DNA from: Bacteroidales bacterium
GTDB taxonomy: Bacteria; Bacteroidota; Bacteroidia; Bacteroidales; WCHB1-69
Reading direction: 5' to 3'
DNA: 64,000 nt
Assembly: GCA_017633255.1 (NCBI GenBank)
Contig: JAGBPS010000040.1
Location: 35,569-99,568 of the forward strand
Shown here: positions 27,002 to 34,454 of the stretch, piece after piece
Layout of the letters: every line of letters begins with the position of its first letter
Position numbering within the stretch: position 1 is the first letter of the stretch
Translations under genes and position numbers: made by a program
Notes under the pieces: generated by a model
Seen by the model: the letters and a program-made list of their open reading frames with translations, nothing else
What the model was told of the DNA's origin: nothing
The model's database searches: none

Positions 27002-27688
27002 CTAATCAATCCACAAATAATTATCCAAATATTTCTTTGCCAGGTTTTTCAATGGCGAGCGACGGTTTTCCGACACGATTCTCACCTCGGCATCTTTCAG
27101 ATGACACTGCTGTTTCACATTCATAATATAATACAGTTCATCTTCCGCTGTCACATAATTAAAACGCGTGAGCAGCATCATGTTTCCCTTCTTTTCCGCA
27201 TAAATATCGAGGAATCCCTCGTGTTCGGCCACCCAAAGCAGCTGGTCCGCATGTTTTTCCTGCTGTACGTGACGGCATATCAGCTCCCAATAGCTGACAA
27301 AATGCTTGGCAAATGACAGACGGTCCAAGGCATTTTTCTCATTCTGATAGAGAAAATACACCAACTTATACGGTTCCCTGTCGCTAGCGAAAGTAGCGGC
27401 AAGCTTTGCGATGTCAAACTGCAGGGCCACAAACTTCTGGGCATCCTCAGCATGGTACAATTCTTTGGGAATCACCACCGGAGGTTCATTGGCGATAACG
27501 ACCTCCACATCAGAGCTGTCAGCGGCATTTGTCTGAAAAAACTCCAATGCCTTCACGGAGAGGATATCGCCATCGGCATAGCGAAAAAACTGCTGACGGC
27601 CGGAATGCGCTCCATCTACAAGACAAAATCCATTTGGGTATAGCCAAATGGATTTGTCGCAGGTCAATAAACTGACTAATTTCTTCAT
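27002..27688 (-). CDS. DUF3822 family protein
   Basis: This 228-residue protein matches my memory of the Bacteroidota DUF3822 family, which is regularly found next to rsmD. No catalytic motif is visible. The fold may be related to actin-like or pilus-assembly ATPase-like proteins, but nothing in the sequence proves that. The ATG overlaps the stop of the preceding gene by one base (TAATG), which implies translational coupling. Confidence 0.75.
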   Translation of the reverse strand: MKKLVSLLTCDKSIWLYPNGFCLVDGAHSGRQQFFRYADGDILSVKALEFFQTNAADSSDVEVVIANEPPVVIPKELYHAEDAQKFVALQFDIAKLAATFASDREPYKLVYFLYQNEKNALDRLSFAKHFVSYWELICRHVQQEKHADQLLWVAEHEGFLDIYAEKKGNMMLLTRFNYVTAEDELYYIMNVKQQCHLKDAEVRIVSENRRSPLKNLAKKYLDNYLWID

Positions 27689-28368
27689 TACTCCCAGTTA
27701 CCGCTGGTGCTGGCTTCGGTAAGAGAACCCATCACCATGTCACCATACTGTGATCTGTATTGGGTTTCTTCTGAAAGGCCACTATAAAAAATCTTATTGA
27801 TGAACTTGGTGAAAGGTGATGCGTTATCGGGGGTAATCGCCTTGTCCATATCCATCAGAATATCATCCAAAGGAACAACAATCATGTAAACGGGAATCTC
27901 GTAAGTCTTGCTGGCGATGGAGCCCGTCTGGATATTGAATTTCGGGCCATCAGTGCCCAGCACATACTGCAAGTTTTTGAAGTTTTCAGGGATACGGGTA
28001 GCATCCGTTTCCATCACCTTCTCCATAGCACTGATTTGCACCGTCTCCTTGCGTAACAGACCGGCCTTGAGGGCTTCCTGCTCATTCATACCTTCGGGAA
28101 TCTCACCCACGTTCTTGTCGATGTTCACGGTACCGTTAAGGGCGAAATCGGCCAAACTGTCAGCATCGGCAAAAAATTTCTTGTTTTCGTTTTTGTACAC
28201 AGCCTGTACATCACGAATAGTTATCAGTTTCTCCTTGATCAACGCGCATCTTTCCTCATAAACAATACGGAATTTCTCAGGTCTCATGATACTTCTCATC
28301 ACCATAATGGCCAGAACAACAACCAGAATAGCCAATACGACGCGAAACAATATTTTTGCTGTTTTCAT
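27688..28368 (-). CDS. Membrane-anchored protein of unknown function
   Basis: The 226-residue protein has one N-terminal membrane helix (residues about 8-26, VVLAILVVVLAIMVMRSIM). A soluble domain follows, starting FRIVYEERCALIKEKLITIRDVQAVYKNENKKFFADADSLADF. That segment resembles a minor-pilin-like or LemA-like helix followed by beta structure, but I do not recognise the family. It is the first gene of the operon with DUF3822, rsmD and pth. A -7 box lies upstream at 28409-28416. Function cannot be stated. Confidence 0.7.
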   Translation of the reverse strand: MKTAKILFRVVLAILVVVLAIMVMRSIMRPEKFRIVYEERCALIKEKLITIRDVQAVYKNENKKFFADADSLADFALNGTVNIDKNVGEIPEGMNEQEALKAGLLRKETVQISAMEKVMETDATRIPENFKNLQYVLGTDGPKFNIQTGSIASKTYEIPVYMIVVPLDDILMDMDKAITPDNASPFTKFINKIFYSGLSEETQYRSQYGDMVMGSLTEASTSGNWE

Positions 28369-28408
28369 ATTAATAATATTGATAATTTTTAGACTTCAAA
28401 TTTGTTTG

Positions 28409-28416
28409 CAAAAATA
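28409..28416 (-). promoter_or_regulatory. Putative -7 box of the DUF3822-rsmD-pth operon
   Basis: Minus-strand TATTTTTG, 41 bases before the ATG at 28368. It is divergent from the recF promoter. Confidence 0.55.
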
Positions 28417-28538
28417 ATAAAAAAAACGCTACAATGAACATTCTTCCAATTTTTTTGGAAAACGATTATAAAACTCTGATTTTCAGCACTCAAAAAGGAA
28501 AAGTTTCTATGGTGTTTAAGACAGTTTGTTTTTTTTAG

Positions 28539-28546
28539 TATCTTTG
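28539..28546 (+). promoter_or_regulatory. Putative -7 box of recF
   Basis: Plus-strand TATCTTTG. Transcription from here would start near 28551. That rules out the upstream in-frame ATG at 28526 and supports the ATG at 28589. Confidence 0.6.
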
Positions 28547-28588
28547 CAGATTGTAAGAACCAAAACGCACAAGACCAGTTGTAAGACA

Positions 28589-29704
28589 ATGTATCTCCAG
28601 CACATCACCCTTGCCAACTTCAAGAGCTACGAGAATGCCGAGTTCGACTTCTGCGAGAATGTCAACGGCATTGTGGGCGAGAACGGCTGTGGCAAAACCA
28701 ACCTGCTCGACGCCATCTATTACCTTTGTTTCTGCAAAAGTTTTTTTTCCTCGCAGGACCAATATTCCGTCCGTTTCGACAGCGACTTCTTCGCCATCCA
28801 TGGCGATTTTGTGAACCGGACGCAGCAGAACAGCACCCATATCAGCTGCACCTACAAAGTCGGGAAAAGCAAGTCGATGCGGGCCAACAAGAAAGAGTAC
28901 AGCCGTTTCAGCGACCACATCGGACTGTATCCGCTGGTCATGGTGTCGCCTTACGACAGCGACATCATCAACGAAGGGAGCGAGGTGCGCCGGAAATTCT
29001 TCGACATGATCATCTCGCAGTTCGACAAGGAATATCTTCAGCAACTCATTGCTTACCAGAAGATTATCTTACAACGCAACACACTGCTGAAGAATTTTAT
29101 CGAGCAAAGGACTTTCGATCCGTCCCTTATCGAAATATTTGACAACCAGCTAATTCCTTTAGGTAATTATATTTATCAGAAAAGAAAAGAATTTGTTGAA
29201 AGTATCCTGCCGGTCTTCAACCAGCACTACCAGTATTTGTCGCAAGGTCGCGAGAAAGTGGACATTCAGTACGAATCGGGACTGAACGACAGCGACTTTG
29301 CGGAGGGATTGCAGCAGAACGAACGGGCCGACCGCAAGTCGGGCTACACCAACTTCGGCATTCACAAAGACGACTTCCTCTTCCTGATTGACGGTCGTTC
29401 GGTGAAACGCTACGGCTCGCAGGGGCAGCAGAAATCGTATGCCCTGGCCCTCAAGCTCTCGCAGTTCGACTACATTTATGAGCGCAAAGGCATCAAGCCC
29501 ATTTTGTTATTGGACGATATTTTCGACAAGTTAGACAAGAAAAGAACCTCGCAACTGCTTGATTTGGTGGGAAAAGACCATTTTGGGCAGGTCTTCATCA
29601 CCGACACCGACGAAGTGCGGGTGAATGACATTCTAAGTGGCAGGGGGATTGAGCATAGGATCTTTCGGATAAGTAATAGCTCTGACGGCATGCCGAAGGC
29701 ATGA
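28589..29704 (+). CDS. recF: DNA replication and repair protein RecF
   Basis: RecF is an SMC-like ATPase that helps load RecA at single-strand gaps. The 371-residue protein begins MYLQHITLANFKSYENAEFDF and has Walker A GENGCGKTNLL, the GRRSVKRYGSQGQQKS-type signature (SQGQQKSYALALKLSQF) and Walker B PILLLDDIFDKLD. The last residues (SSDGMPKA) and the stop overlap a GACGGCA/TGCCGTC inverted repeat, so the tail is repeat-derived. The gene is single, without dnaA, dnaN or gyrB nearby. Confidence 0.96.
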   Translation: MYLQHITLANFKSYENAEFDFCENVNGIVGENGCGKTNLLDAIYYLCFCKSFFSSQDQYSVRFDSDFFAIHGDFVNRTQQNSTHISCTYKVGKSKSMRANKKEYSRFSDHIGLYPLVMVSPYDSDIINEGSEVRRKFFDMIISQFDKEYLQQLIAYQKIILQRNTLLKNFIEQRTFDPSLIEIFDNQLIPLGNYIYQKRKEFVESILPVFNQHYQYLSQGREKVDIQYESGLNDSDFAEGLQQNERADRKSGYTNFGIHKDDFLFLIDGRSVKRYGSQGQQKSYALALKLSQFDYIYERKGIKPILLLDDIFDKLDKKRTSQLLDLVGKDHFGQVFITDTDEVRVNDILSGRGIEHRIFRISNSSDGMPKA

Positions 29705-29720
29705 GACGTGCCGTCCGGCA

Positions 29721-29814
29721 CAATTAACACCACACTGCGCCTTACGGCTTGTGTGGAGACAAGCACACCTCACTTCATCCACCACACTGCGCTTTGCTTG
29801 TGTGGTGTTAATTG
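29721..29814. repeat. Large inverted repeat holding two tandem hairpins, 3' of recF
   Basis: The outer arms CAATTAACACCACAC (29721-29735) and GTGTGGTGTTAATTG (29800-29814) are perfectly complementary over 15 bases. Inside, two related hairpins share the start ACCACACTGCGC and end GTGTGG (29730-29756 and 29781-29806), so two alternative folds are possible. Confidence 0.7.
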
Positions 29815-29829
29815 CACTACGTGCGTTAC

Positions 29830-29983
29830 GCCTCTTCGAGGCTCGGAGATATTGTGAGTATCCTTTTACCCCACACTTACGTGCGGGGTTACTAAGATAT
29901 CGTACCTTCGGTACTTTATGAGAATTAACTTGTTGCCTCCTATACTTGCGAGCAGGATTATTGAGATGTCGTATCTTCGAGGC
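29830..29983. repeat. Paired-hairpin dispersed element, copies 3 and 4
   Basis: A lone B hairpin (29830-29842) is followed by unit 3. Its A hairpin is CCCCACAC-ttac-GTGCGGGG (29869-29888), then linker TTACTAAGAT, then B hairpin GTACC-ttc-GGTAC (29902-29914). A degenerate unit 4 ends GATTATTGAGATGTCGTATCTTCGAGGC near 29983. The whole gap 29705-30321 (617 bases) holds these repeats and AT-rich DNA up to the rpsT promoter. I see no gene there. Confidence 0.75.
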
Positions 29984-30247
29984 AGTAGATAAGCTAAGAA
30001 TTCCTCATTTCTGTCATAAAGGGGCGATATTTTTCCGAAATAATGGAGACTAATTACTATTTTGGAAGAAGAAATTGGATTTCTATTTTCCCCAACTGAA
30101 CATTTTGTCCTTCATTTTTTTATGTAATTGCCATTTATAAAATACAGCAACTATTTATATATCAATCATTTATAAACAATCGAAAGAATAAAAACGTTAT
30201 CATTCTCGGCACCTTCTTTTCAAGAAAATAATTTTTCAGAAAAAGGT

Positions 30248-30276
30248 TTTGCGGAATAAAAAATTTTGTATTTTTG
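30248..30276 (+). promoter_or_regulatory. Putative rpsT promoter, -33 and -7 boxes
   Basis: TTTG at 30248-30251 and TATTTTTG at 30269-30276 match the two Bacteroidota promoter boxes, with 17 bases between them. The leader before rpsT is about 40 bases. Confidence 0.65.
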
Positions 30277-30321
30277 CAACCCAATTTTGAATGTATAAAA
30301 AATAAAAATAAAAGATAAGAA

Positions 30322-30573
30322 ATGGCAAATCACAAGTCAGCATTAAAAAGAATCAGAGCTAACAACAGAAAAAGATTAGAGAACAGATATTACGCTAAGA
30401 CCATGCGTAATTCTTTGAGAGACATCAGATTGGTTTCAGACAAAGCTGAAGCACAGAAGAGACTGCCCGTAGTGGTTTCTTTGATTGACAAATTGGCAAA
30501 GAAAGGCATTATCCACAAGAACAAAGCCGCCAACTTGAAATCCGGTTTAATGAAAAAGGTGAACCAATTATAA
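30322..30573 (+). CDS. rpsT: 30S ribosomal protein S20
   Basis: An 83-residue, strongly basic protein with the S20 pattern MANHKSALKRIRANNRKRLENRYYAKTMRNSLR and KAANLKSGLMKKVNQL. It binds 16S rRNA early in small-subunit assembly. It is monocistronic, with its own promoter and a terminator that begins inside its last codons. Confidence 0.98.
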   Translation: MANHKSALKRIRANNRKRLENRYYAKTMRNSLRDIRLVSDKAEAQKRLPVVVSLIDKLAKKGIIHKNKAANLKSGLMKKVNQL

Positions 30574-30592
30574 GGGTTGATTGGTTTTTTTT
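30562..30592 (+). terminator. rpsT terminator
   Basis: AACCAAT (30562-30568) pairs with ATTGGTT (30580-30586) and runs into eight T residues. The 5' arm lies within the end of the rpsT coding sequence. Confidence 0.8.
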
Positions 30593-30650
30593 CATATTTT
30601 TGTGTTGCGCTATATATGGGCTATCCTGTATATAGCGTTTTTGCTTTTAG

Positions 30651-30698
30651 CCCTCACACTAACGTGTGGAGTTACTGAGATTCGACCTCTTCGAGGTC
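30651..30698. repeat. Paired-hairpin dispersed element, copy 5
   Basis: Hairpin A is CACAC-taac-GTGTG with flanking C/G bases. The linker GTTACTGAGAT follows, then hairpin B GACCTC-ttc-GAGGTC (30684-30698). The B stem differs from other copies by a compensated A-T pair. The gap 30574-30862 holds nothing else gene-like. Confidence 0.75.
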
Positions 30699-30825
30699 GT
30701 AATCTGACTTTATTGATACAAGAATTTTCTCCTCCTCGCTCGGCAAAGTTCATGCAAGCATGGCTCTGCACTCGCTCGTTCGTCGAATCTGATAGAAAGG
30801 GAATTAAAGAATCAAAATTCAAAAA

Positions 30826-30865
30826 CACTAACCACTAATCACTAACCACTAATCACTAATCACTA
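30826..30865. repeat. Low-complexity CACTAAT/CACTAACC repeat at the kdsA stop
   Basis: Five or so tandem units of CACTAATC or CACTAACC. The last unit supplies the kdsA stop codon (TAG on the minus strand). It is the complement of the GATTAGTGATTAG repeat seen at 34240-34325. Confidence 0.7.
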
Positions 30866-31639
30866 TAGTGCTTGGCGGAGGCGGAGGAGTTTTACCAACA
30901 AGTCGTGTAACTGATCTAAGGGAAGCATGTTGGCACCGTCGGAAAGGGCTTTGGAAGGTTCTGGATGGGTTTCCATGAACAGTCCATCGAAGCCAACTGC
31001 CACAGCGGCTTTGGCCATGGTCTCAATCAAATCGGGACGGCCACCGGTAACCCCTTTCGGCTGGTTGGGTTGCTGCAAGGAATGGGTGGCGTCGAAGACC
31101 ACGGGACAGCCATTCTTCTTCAATTCTTTGATACCCCTGAAATCCACCACCAAATCGGTGTAGCCGAAGCTGGTACCCCGCTCGGTAATCAGCACCTGCT
31201 CATTGCCTGCGGCACGCACCTTCTCCACCGCAAAACGCATGGCCTCGGGCGACATGAACTGTCCCTTTTTAATATTGACAATTTTGCCAGTTTTGGCGGC
31301 CGCCACCAAAAGGTCGGTCTGCCGGCATAGGAAAGCTGGAATCTGCAGCACATCGGCCACCTGAGCCGCCCATGCCGCTTCCTGTTCCGTATGGATATCC
31401 GTCACGATTGGAAGGTCCAAATCGGCCTTTACCTTGGCCAGCACCGCCAATGCCTCCTGATTACCAATGCCCGTAAACGAGTTCAGCGACGAGCGGTTTG
31501 CTTTCTTGTAGGAAGCCTTGAAATAAAAAGGAATTTCAAGTTCCGCACAAATTTTCTTGATTTCACGTGCGATGGAGAGGGTGATTTCTTCACCTTCCAC
31601 CACACAAGGGCCGGCGATTAAAAAGAAGGGGGTGTTCAT
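30863..31639 (-). CDS. kdsA: 3-deoxy-8-phosphooctulonate (KDO-8-P) synthase
   Basis: KdsA condenses phosphoenolpyruvate with arabinose 5-phosphate to make KDO 8-phosphate for lipopolysaccharide. The 258-residue protein shows FLIAGPCVVEGEE, FKASYKKANRSSLNSF, PIVTDIHTEQEA, QIPAFLCRQTDLLVAAA, GQFMSPEAM and VVFDATHSLQQPN. The cysteine in AGPCVVE is conserved in both metal-dependent and metal-free classes, so the class cannot be told from that motif alone. Its stop codon lies in a low-complexity repeat. Confidence 0.97.
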   Translation of the reverse strand: MNTPFFLIAGPCVVEGEEITLSIAREIKKICAELEIPFYFKASYKKANRSSLNSFTGIGNQEALAVLAKVKADLDLPIVTDIHTEQEAAWAAQVADVLQIPAFLCRQTDLLVAAAKTGKIVNIKKGQFMSPEAMRFAVEKVRAAGNEQVLITERGTSFGYTDLVVDFRGIKELKKNGCPVVFDATHSLQQPNQPKGVTGGRPDLIETMAKAAVAVGFDGLFMETHPEPSKALSDGANMLPLDQLHDLLVKLLRLRQAL

Positions 31640-31873
31640 TTTAGGTTACAGGTTATAGGTTATAGGTTACAGGGGACAGGGGGTAGTGATATGGGAGAGG
31701 GAAGTTCAAAATTCAAAAATCAGAGTTTAGGGTTTAGAGTTTAGAGTTGGGAAGGTTAGAAAGGTTAGGAAGGTTAGGAGGGTTAGGAGGATTAGGAGGA
31801 GTAATTTATTAGTTTTCAACTTTCAGTTTTCAGTTTTCAATTATCAATTGTCAATTGTCAATTGTCAACTGTT
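31640..31873. repeat. Low-complexity intergenic repeat tract
   Basis: A mosaic of GGTTATA/GGTTACA repeats, G-runs (31673-31702), AGGTTAGGA-type heptads to octads (31748-31802), then TTTTCAGT and a four-fold CAATTGT repeat (31843-31869). It has no coding potential and fills the gap between kdsA and the glycosyltransferase gene. Confidence 0.8.
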
Positions 31874-33007
31874 CTAGCTTCTGCGGGAGAATATGGAGAC
31901 AATATATAGCATGATGCTGATGAGTGTGTAGAGGATGTCGATGAAGAGGATATGCGGGATGATGTCTTTTTCTTTCAGTTTGGCGGCGGAGAAGCCGAAA
32001 ACCAAGTACTGGCACAGCGTTTTGAACACAAAGACCGACAAAACGGCAATCAGGAAAGGCATCACATGGACGGTGAAGCCGATACCCAGTCCCAGAAACA
32101 CCCAGAACAGCACATTCAGCAGACCATACGCACCCAGCAGAAAACGGATGCCCGGCTTGTAAAACGAGCGGGTAATGACGTAGCCCTTTTTCTCCTTGAA
32201 CCAGCGACGGAAATTCACTTTGGGACGGGCCACGGTAAACGATTCGCTAAAGTATTCTATATCAACATTTTTATCCGTAGCGGCACGACCTACAAAAATA
32301 TCATCATCGCCATATTCGATATGATTATGTGAGGCAAAACCGCGCTGTTTCATGAACAAATCCTTGGTATAGGCTAGATTCTGTCCCTTACCCATATAGG
32401 TCATCTTGGCCAAGGAATAAGAGAAATACTGAATGGCGGTATGCAAAGAGTCGAAACGCAACAACCTGTTGAACAAGCCTTTCTGCTTCTCGTAGGAGCA
32501 ATAGCCCAGCACAATTTGCTTGCCGTTCACGAAATGCTTGGCCATATTCTGCAACCAATAGGGAGATGCCGGCATACAGTTGGCATCGGTAAGCAGAATC
32601 AATTTATGCTTGGCCTCCTTGATACCGATAGCCAGCGGGAACTTCTTGCCTTTGATGGTCGTGACAGAAGAATTCAGATCTACAAATACCAAGTGGGGAT
32701 ACTGTTTCTGGTAGTCCTCCACCACCTGGGAGGTTTCGTCGTGAGAGTTGTCGCTGACCACGATGACCTCGTAATCGTTGTACTGCTGGGTGAGCAAAGC
32801 GGGCAAAGTTCTGCTTAAATGATGCGCCTGATCACACGAAGTGATGACAATAGAAATAGGATCCTGACGATAGTCTTTGATTTTTTTCGGCTTATGGAAG
32901 GCGAAACGGGCGAATATAGCGGCATAGTACAGCAAAAGGAAAAATGCTGTGACAGAAAAACATATCAGGAAAACAAGAGGCAGATTTATCGGTAGAACAA
33001 CAAGCAT
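31874..33007 (-). CDS. Membrane-bound family 2 glycosyltransferase
   Basis: A 377-residue protein with an N-terminal membrane helix (residues about 7-32), a GT-A catalytic domain and three C-terminal membrane helices. Visible motifs are SIVITSCDQAHHLSRTLPALLTQQ, VIVVSDNSHDET and LTDANCMPAS, an acidic site in place of DxD. GDDDIFVGRA follows as the acceptor-side acidic motif. Such enzymes act at the inner membrane on polysaccharide or lipid-linked sugars; the product cannot be deduced. A -7 box lies 24 bases upstream (33031-33038). It is divergent from tgt. Confidence 0.9.
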   Translation of the reverse strand: MLVVLPINLPLVFLICFSVTAFFLLLYYAAIFARFAFHKPKKIKDYRQDPISIVITSCDQAHHLSRTLPALLTQQYNDYEVIVVSDNSHDETSQVVEDYQKQYPHLVFVDLNSSVTTIKGKKFPLAIGIKEAKHKLILLTDANCMPASPYWLQNMAKHFVNGKQIVLGYCSYEKQKGLFNRLLRFDSLHTAIQYFSYSLAKMTYMGKGQNLAYTKDLFMKQRGFASHNHIEYGDDDIFVGRAATDKNVDIEYFSESFTVARPKVNFRRWFKEKKGYVITRSFYKPGIRFLLGAYGLLNVLFWVFLGLGIGFTVHVMPFLIAVLSVFVFKTLCQYLVFGFSAAKLKEKDIIPHILFIDILYTLISIMLYIVSIFSRRS

Positions 33008-33030
33008 ATCTCTACATTTTATATTAGGTA

Positions 33031-33038
33031 CAAAATTA
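33031..33038 (-). promoter_or_regulatory. Putative -7 box of the glycosyltransferase gene
   Basis: Minus-strand TAATTTTG, 24 bases before the ATG at 33007. Confidence 0.5.
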
Positions 33039-33062
33039 TTTTAAAGTTTAAGAATTTTGATG

Positions 33063-33070
33063 TATTTTTG
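33063..33070 (+). promoter_or_regulatory. Putative -7 box of tgt
   Basis: Plus-strand TATTTTTG. The predicted transcription start near 33075 excludes a TTG start at 33068 and supports the ATG at 33089. Confidence 0.6.
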
Positions 33071-33088
33071 CCGAAATTTACTAACAAA

Positions 33089-34222
33089 ATGAGGTTTATA
33101 ATTCAACATACCGACCCGAAAAGCTCCGCCCGTGCCGGAGTGATCCACACCGACCATGGCGACATCGAGACCCCAATTTTCATGCCTGTAGGCACTGTGG
33201 GTGCTGTTAAAGCCGTGCATATCAAGAATGTACGCGAGGACATCAAAGCCCAGATTATTTTGGGCAACACCTATCACCTGTACCTGCGTCCAGGTTTGGA
33301 AGTGTTGGAAAATGCCGGTGGTCTGCACCGTTTCAACGGCTGGGACAAACCCATCCTGACCGATAGTGGTGGTTACCAAGTATTTTCGCTGAGCGGCCGT
33401 CGCAAAATCAATGCTGAGGAGGGTGTGTGGTTCCAGTCGCACATCGATGGCTCAAGGCATTTGTTCAGTCCCGAAAAAGTGATGGATATTGAGCGCAGCA
33501 TCGGCGCCGACATCGTCATGTCGTTTGACGAATGCACCCCCTACCCTTGCGACCATGCCTATGCGGAGCAGTCGATGAAAATCACCCACGGCTGGCTGGA
33601 ACGCTGCTGCAAGCGTTTCGACGAGACTGAGCCCAAATACGGCTATTCGCAGACGCTGTTCCCCATCGTGCAAGGCAGTGTGTTTCCCGAACTGCGCAAA
33701 CGCTCTGCGGAGTTCATCAGCTCAATGAACCGTGAGGGCAACGCCATCGGCGGTGTGTCCGTAGGCGAGCCCACCGAACTGATGTATGAAATCACGGAAT
33801 TGTGCTGCCAGCTGCTGCCCAAGGACAAGCCCCGTTACCTGATGGGAGTAGGCACTCCCGCCAACATCATCGAGGGCATATCCATGGGTGTGGATATGTT
33901 CGACTGTGTGATGCCCACCCGCAACGGTCGCAACGGCATGATTTTCACCTGGGACGGCATCCTGAACATGCGCAACGAAAAGTGGAAGAATGACTTCACC
34001 CCGATAGACGCCAACAGCGAGCTGTTCGCTGACCGCGAGTACACCCGCGCCTACCTGCGTCACATGTATGTGGCCGACGAGATTTTAGGCCCTATGATCG
34101 GCAGCATCCACAACCTTCACTTCTACCTGGACTTGGTGAAGACCGCTCGCAAACACATTGCGAACGGCACTTTTGCCAGCTGGAAGAATGAGATTCTGCC
34201 GAGAATTTCGCAAAGACTGTAA
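33089..34222 (+). CDS. tgt: tRNA-guanine transglycosylase lacking the zinc cysteines
   Basis: Tgt exchanges guanine-34 for preQ1 in the queuosine pathway. The 377-residue protein has PIFMPVGTVGAVK, LTDSGGYQVFSL (base-recognition Asp), IVQGSVFPELR and the nucleophile region MFDCVMPTRNGRNG. In classical bacterial Tgt the next part holds a CxCxxC...H zinc site. Here the matching stretch (about residue 307 on, DANSELFADREYTRAYLRHM) has no cysteine, only the final His. The rest of the fold is intact, so the enzyme is probably functional with a metal-free structural loop. The stop is followed by a GGGTCAGGGATTAGT repeat tract. Confidence 0.94.
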   Translation: MRFIIQHTDPKSSARAGVIHTDHGDIETPIFMPVGTVGAVKAVHIKNVREDIKAQIILGNTYHLYLRPGLEVLENAGGLHRFNGWDKPILTDSGGYQVFSLSGRRKINAEEGVWFQSHIDGSRHLFSPEKVMDIERSIGADIVMSFDECTPYPCDHAYAEQSMKITHGWLERCCKRFDETEPKYGYSQTLFPIVQGSVFPELRKRSAEFISSMNREGNAIGGVSVGEPTELMYEITELCCQLLPKDKPRYLMGVGTPANIIEGISMGVDMFDCVMPTRNGRNGMIFTWDGILNMRNEKWKNDFTPIDANSELFADREYTRAYLRHMYVADEILGPMIGSIHNLHFYLDLVKTARKHIANGTFASWKNEILPRISQRL

Positions 34223-34330
34223 TTCCAGTGATCAGGGGTCAGGGATTAGTGATTAGGTTTTAGGTTTCAGGTTTCAGGGGTTAGGGGTCAGGATTCAGGG
34301 GTCAGGGGTCAGGGATTAGTAATTAAGAAT
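34223..34330. repeat. G-rich low-complexity repeat tract with G-quadruplex potential
   Basis: Tandem GGGGTCAGG, GATTAGT and AGGTTTC units follow the tgt stop. Between 34277 and 34314 five runs of three or four G are spaced mostly by three-base loops (TTA, TCA), a strong quadruplex pattern on the plus strand. Confidence 0.75.
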
Positions 34331-34347
34331 ATGGGATGTCAATGTAG

Positions 34348-34368
34348 GCAACTGCGTCTCGCAGTTGC
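34348..34368. repeat. REP-like palindrome
   Basis: GCAACTGCG-tct-CGCAGTTGC, a perfect 9-bp inverted repeat between convergent tgt and the C25 protease gene. It may act as a terminator. Confidence 0.65.
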
Positions 34369-34454
34369 GAGAAATAGATACAACCCTCATTTTTCAATCT
34401 GCAAGAATACACCATAGAGCCGGTGACGCAGTATTTCACCTTTCCGCACCATAG

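Noticed and set aside
25697..30698. CRISPR array
   Set aside because: Repeats are few, irregularly spaced, differ in sequence and fold as hairpins; there are no spacers of equal length and no cas genes.
30581..30838. 85-codon open frame after rpsT
   Set aside because: It consists of hairpin repeats and low-complexity DNA and starts within the rpsT terminator.
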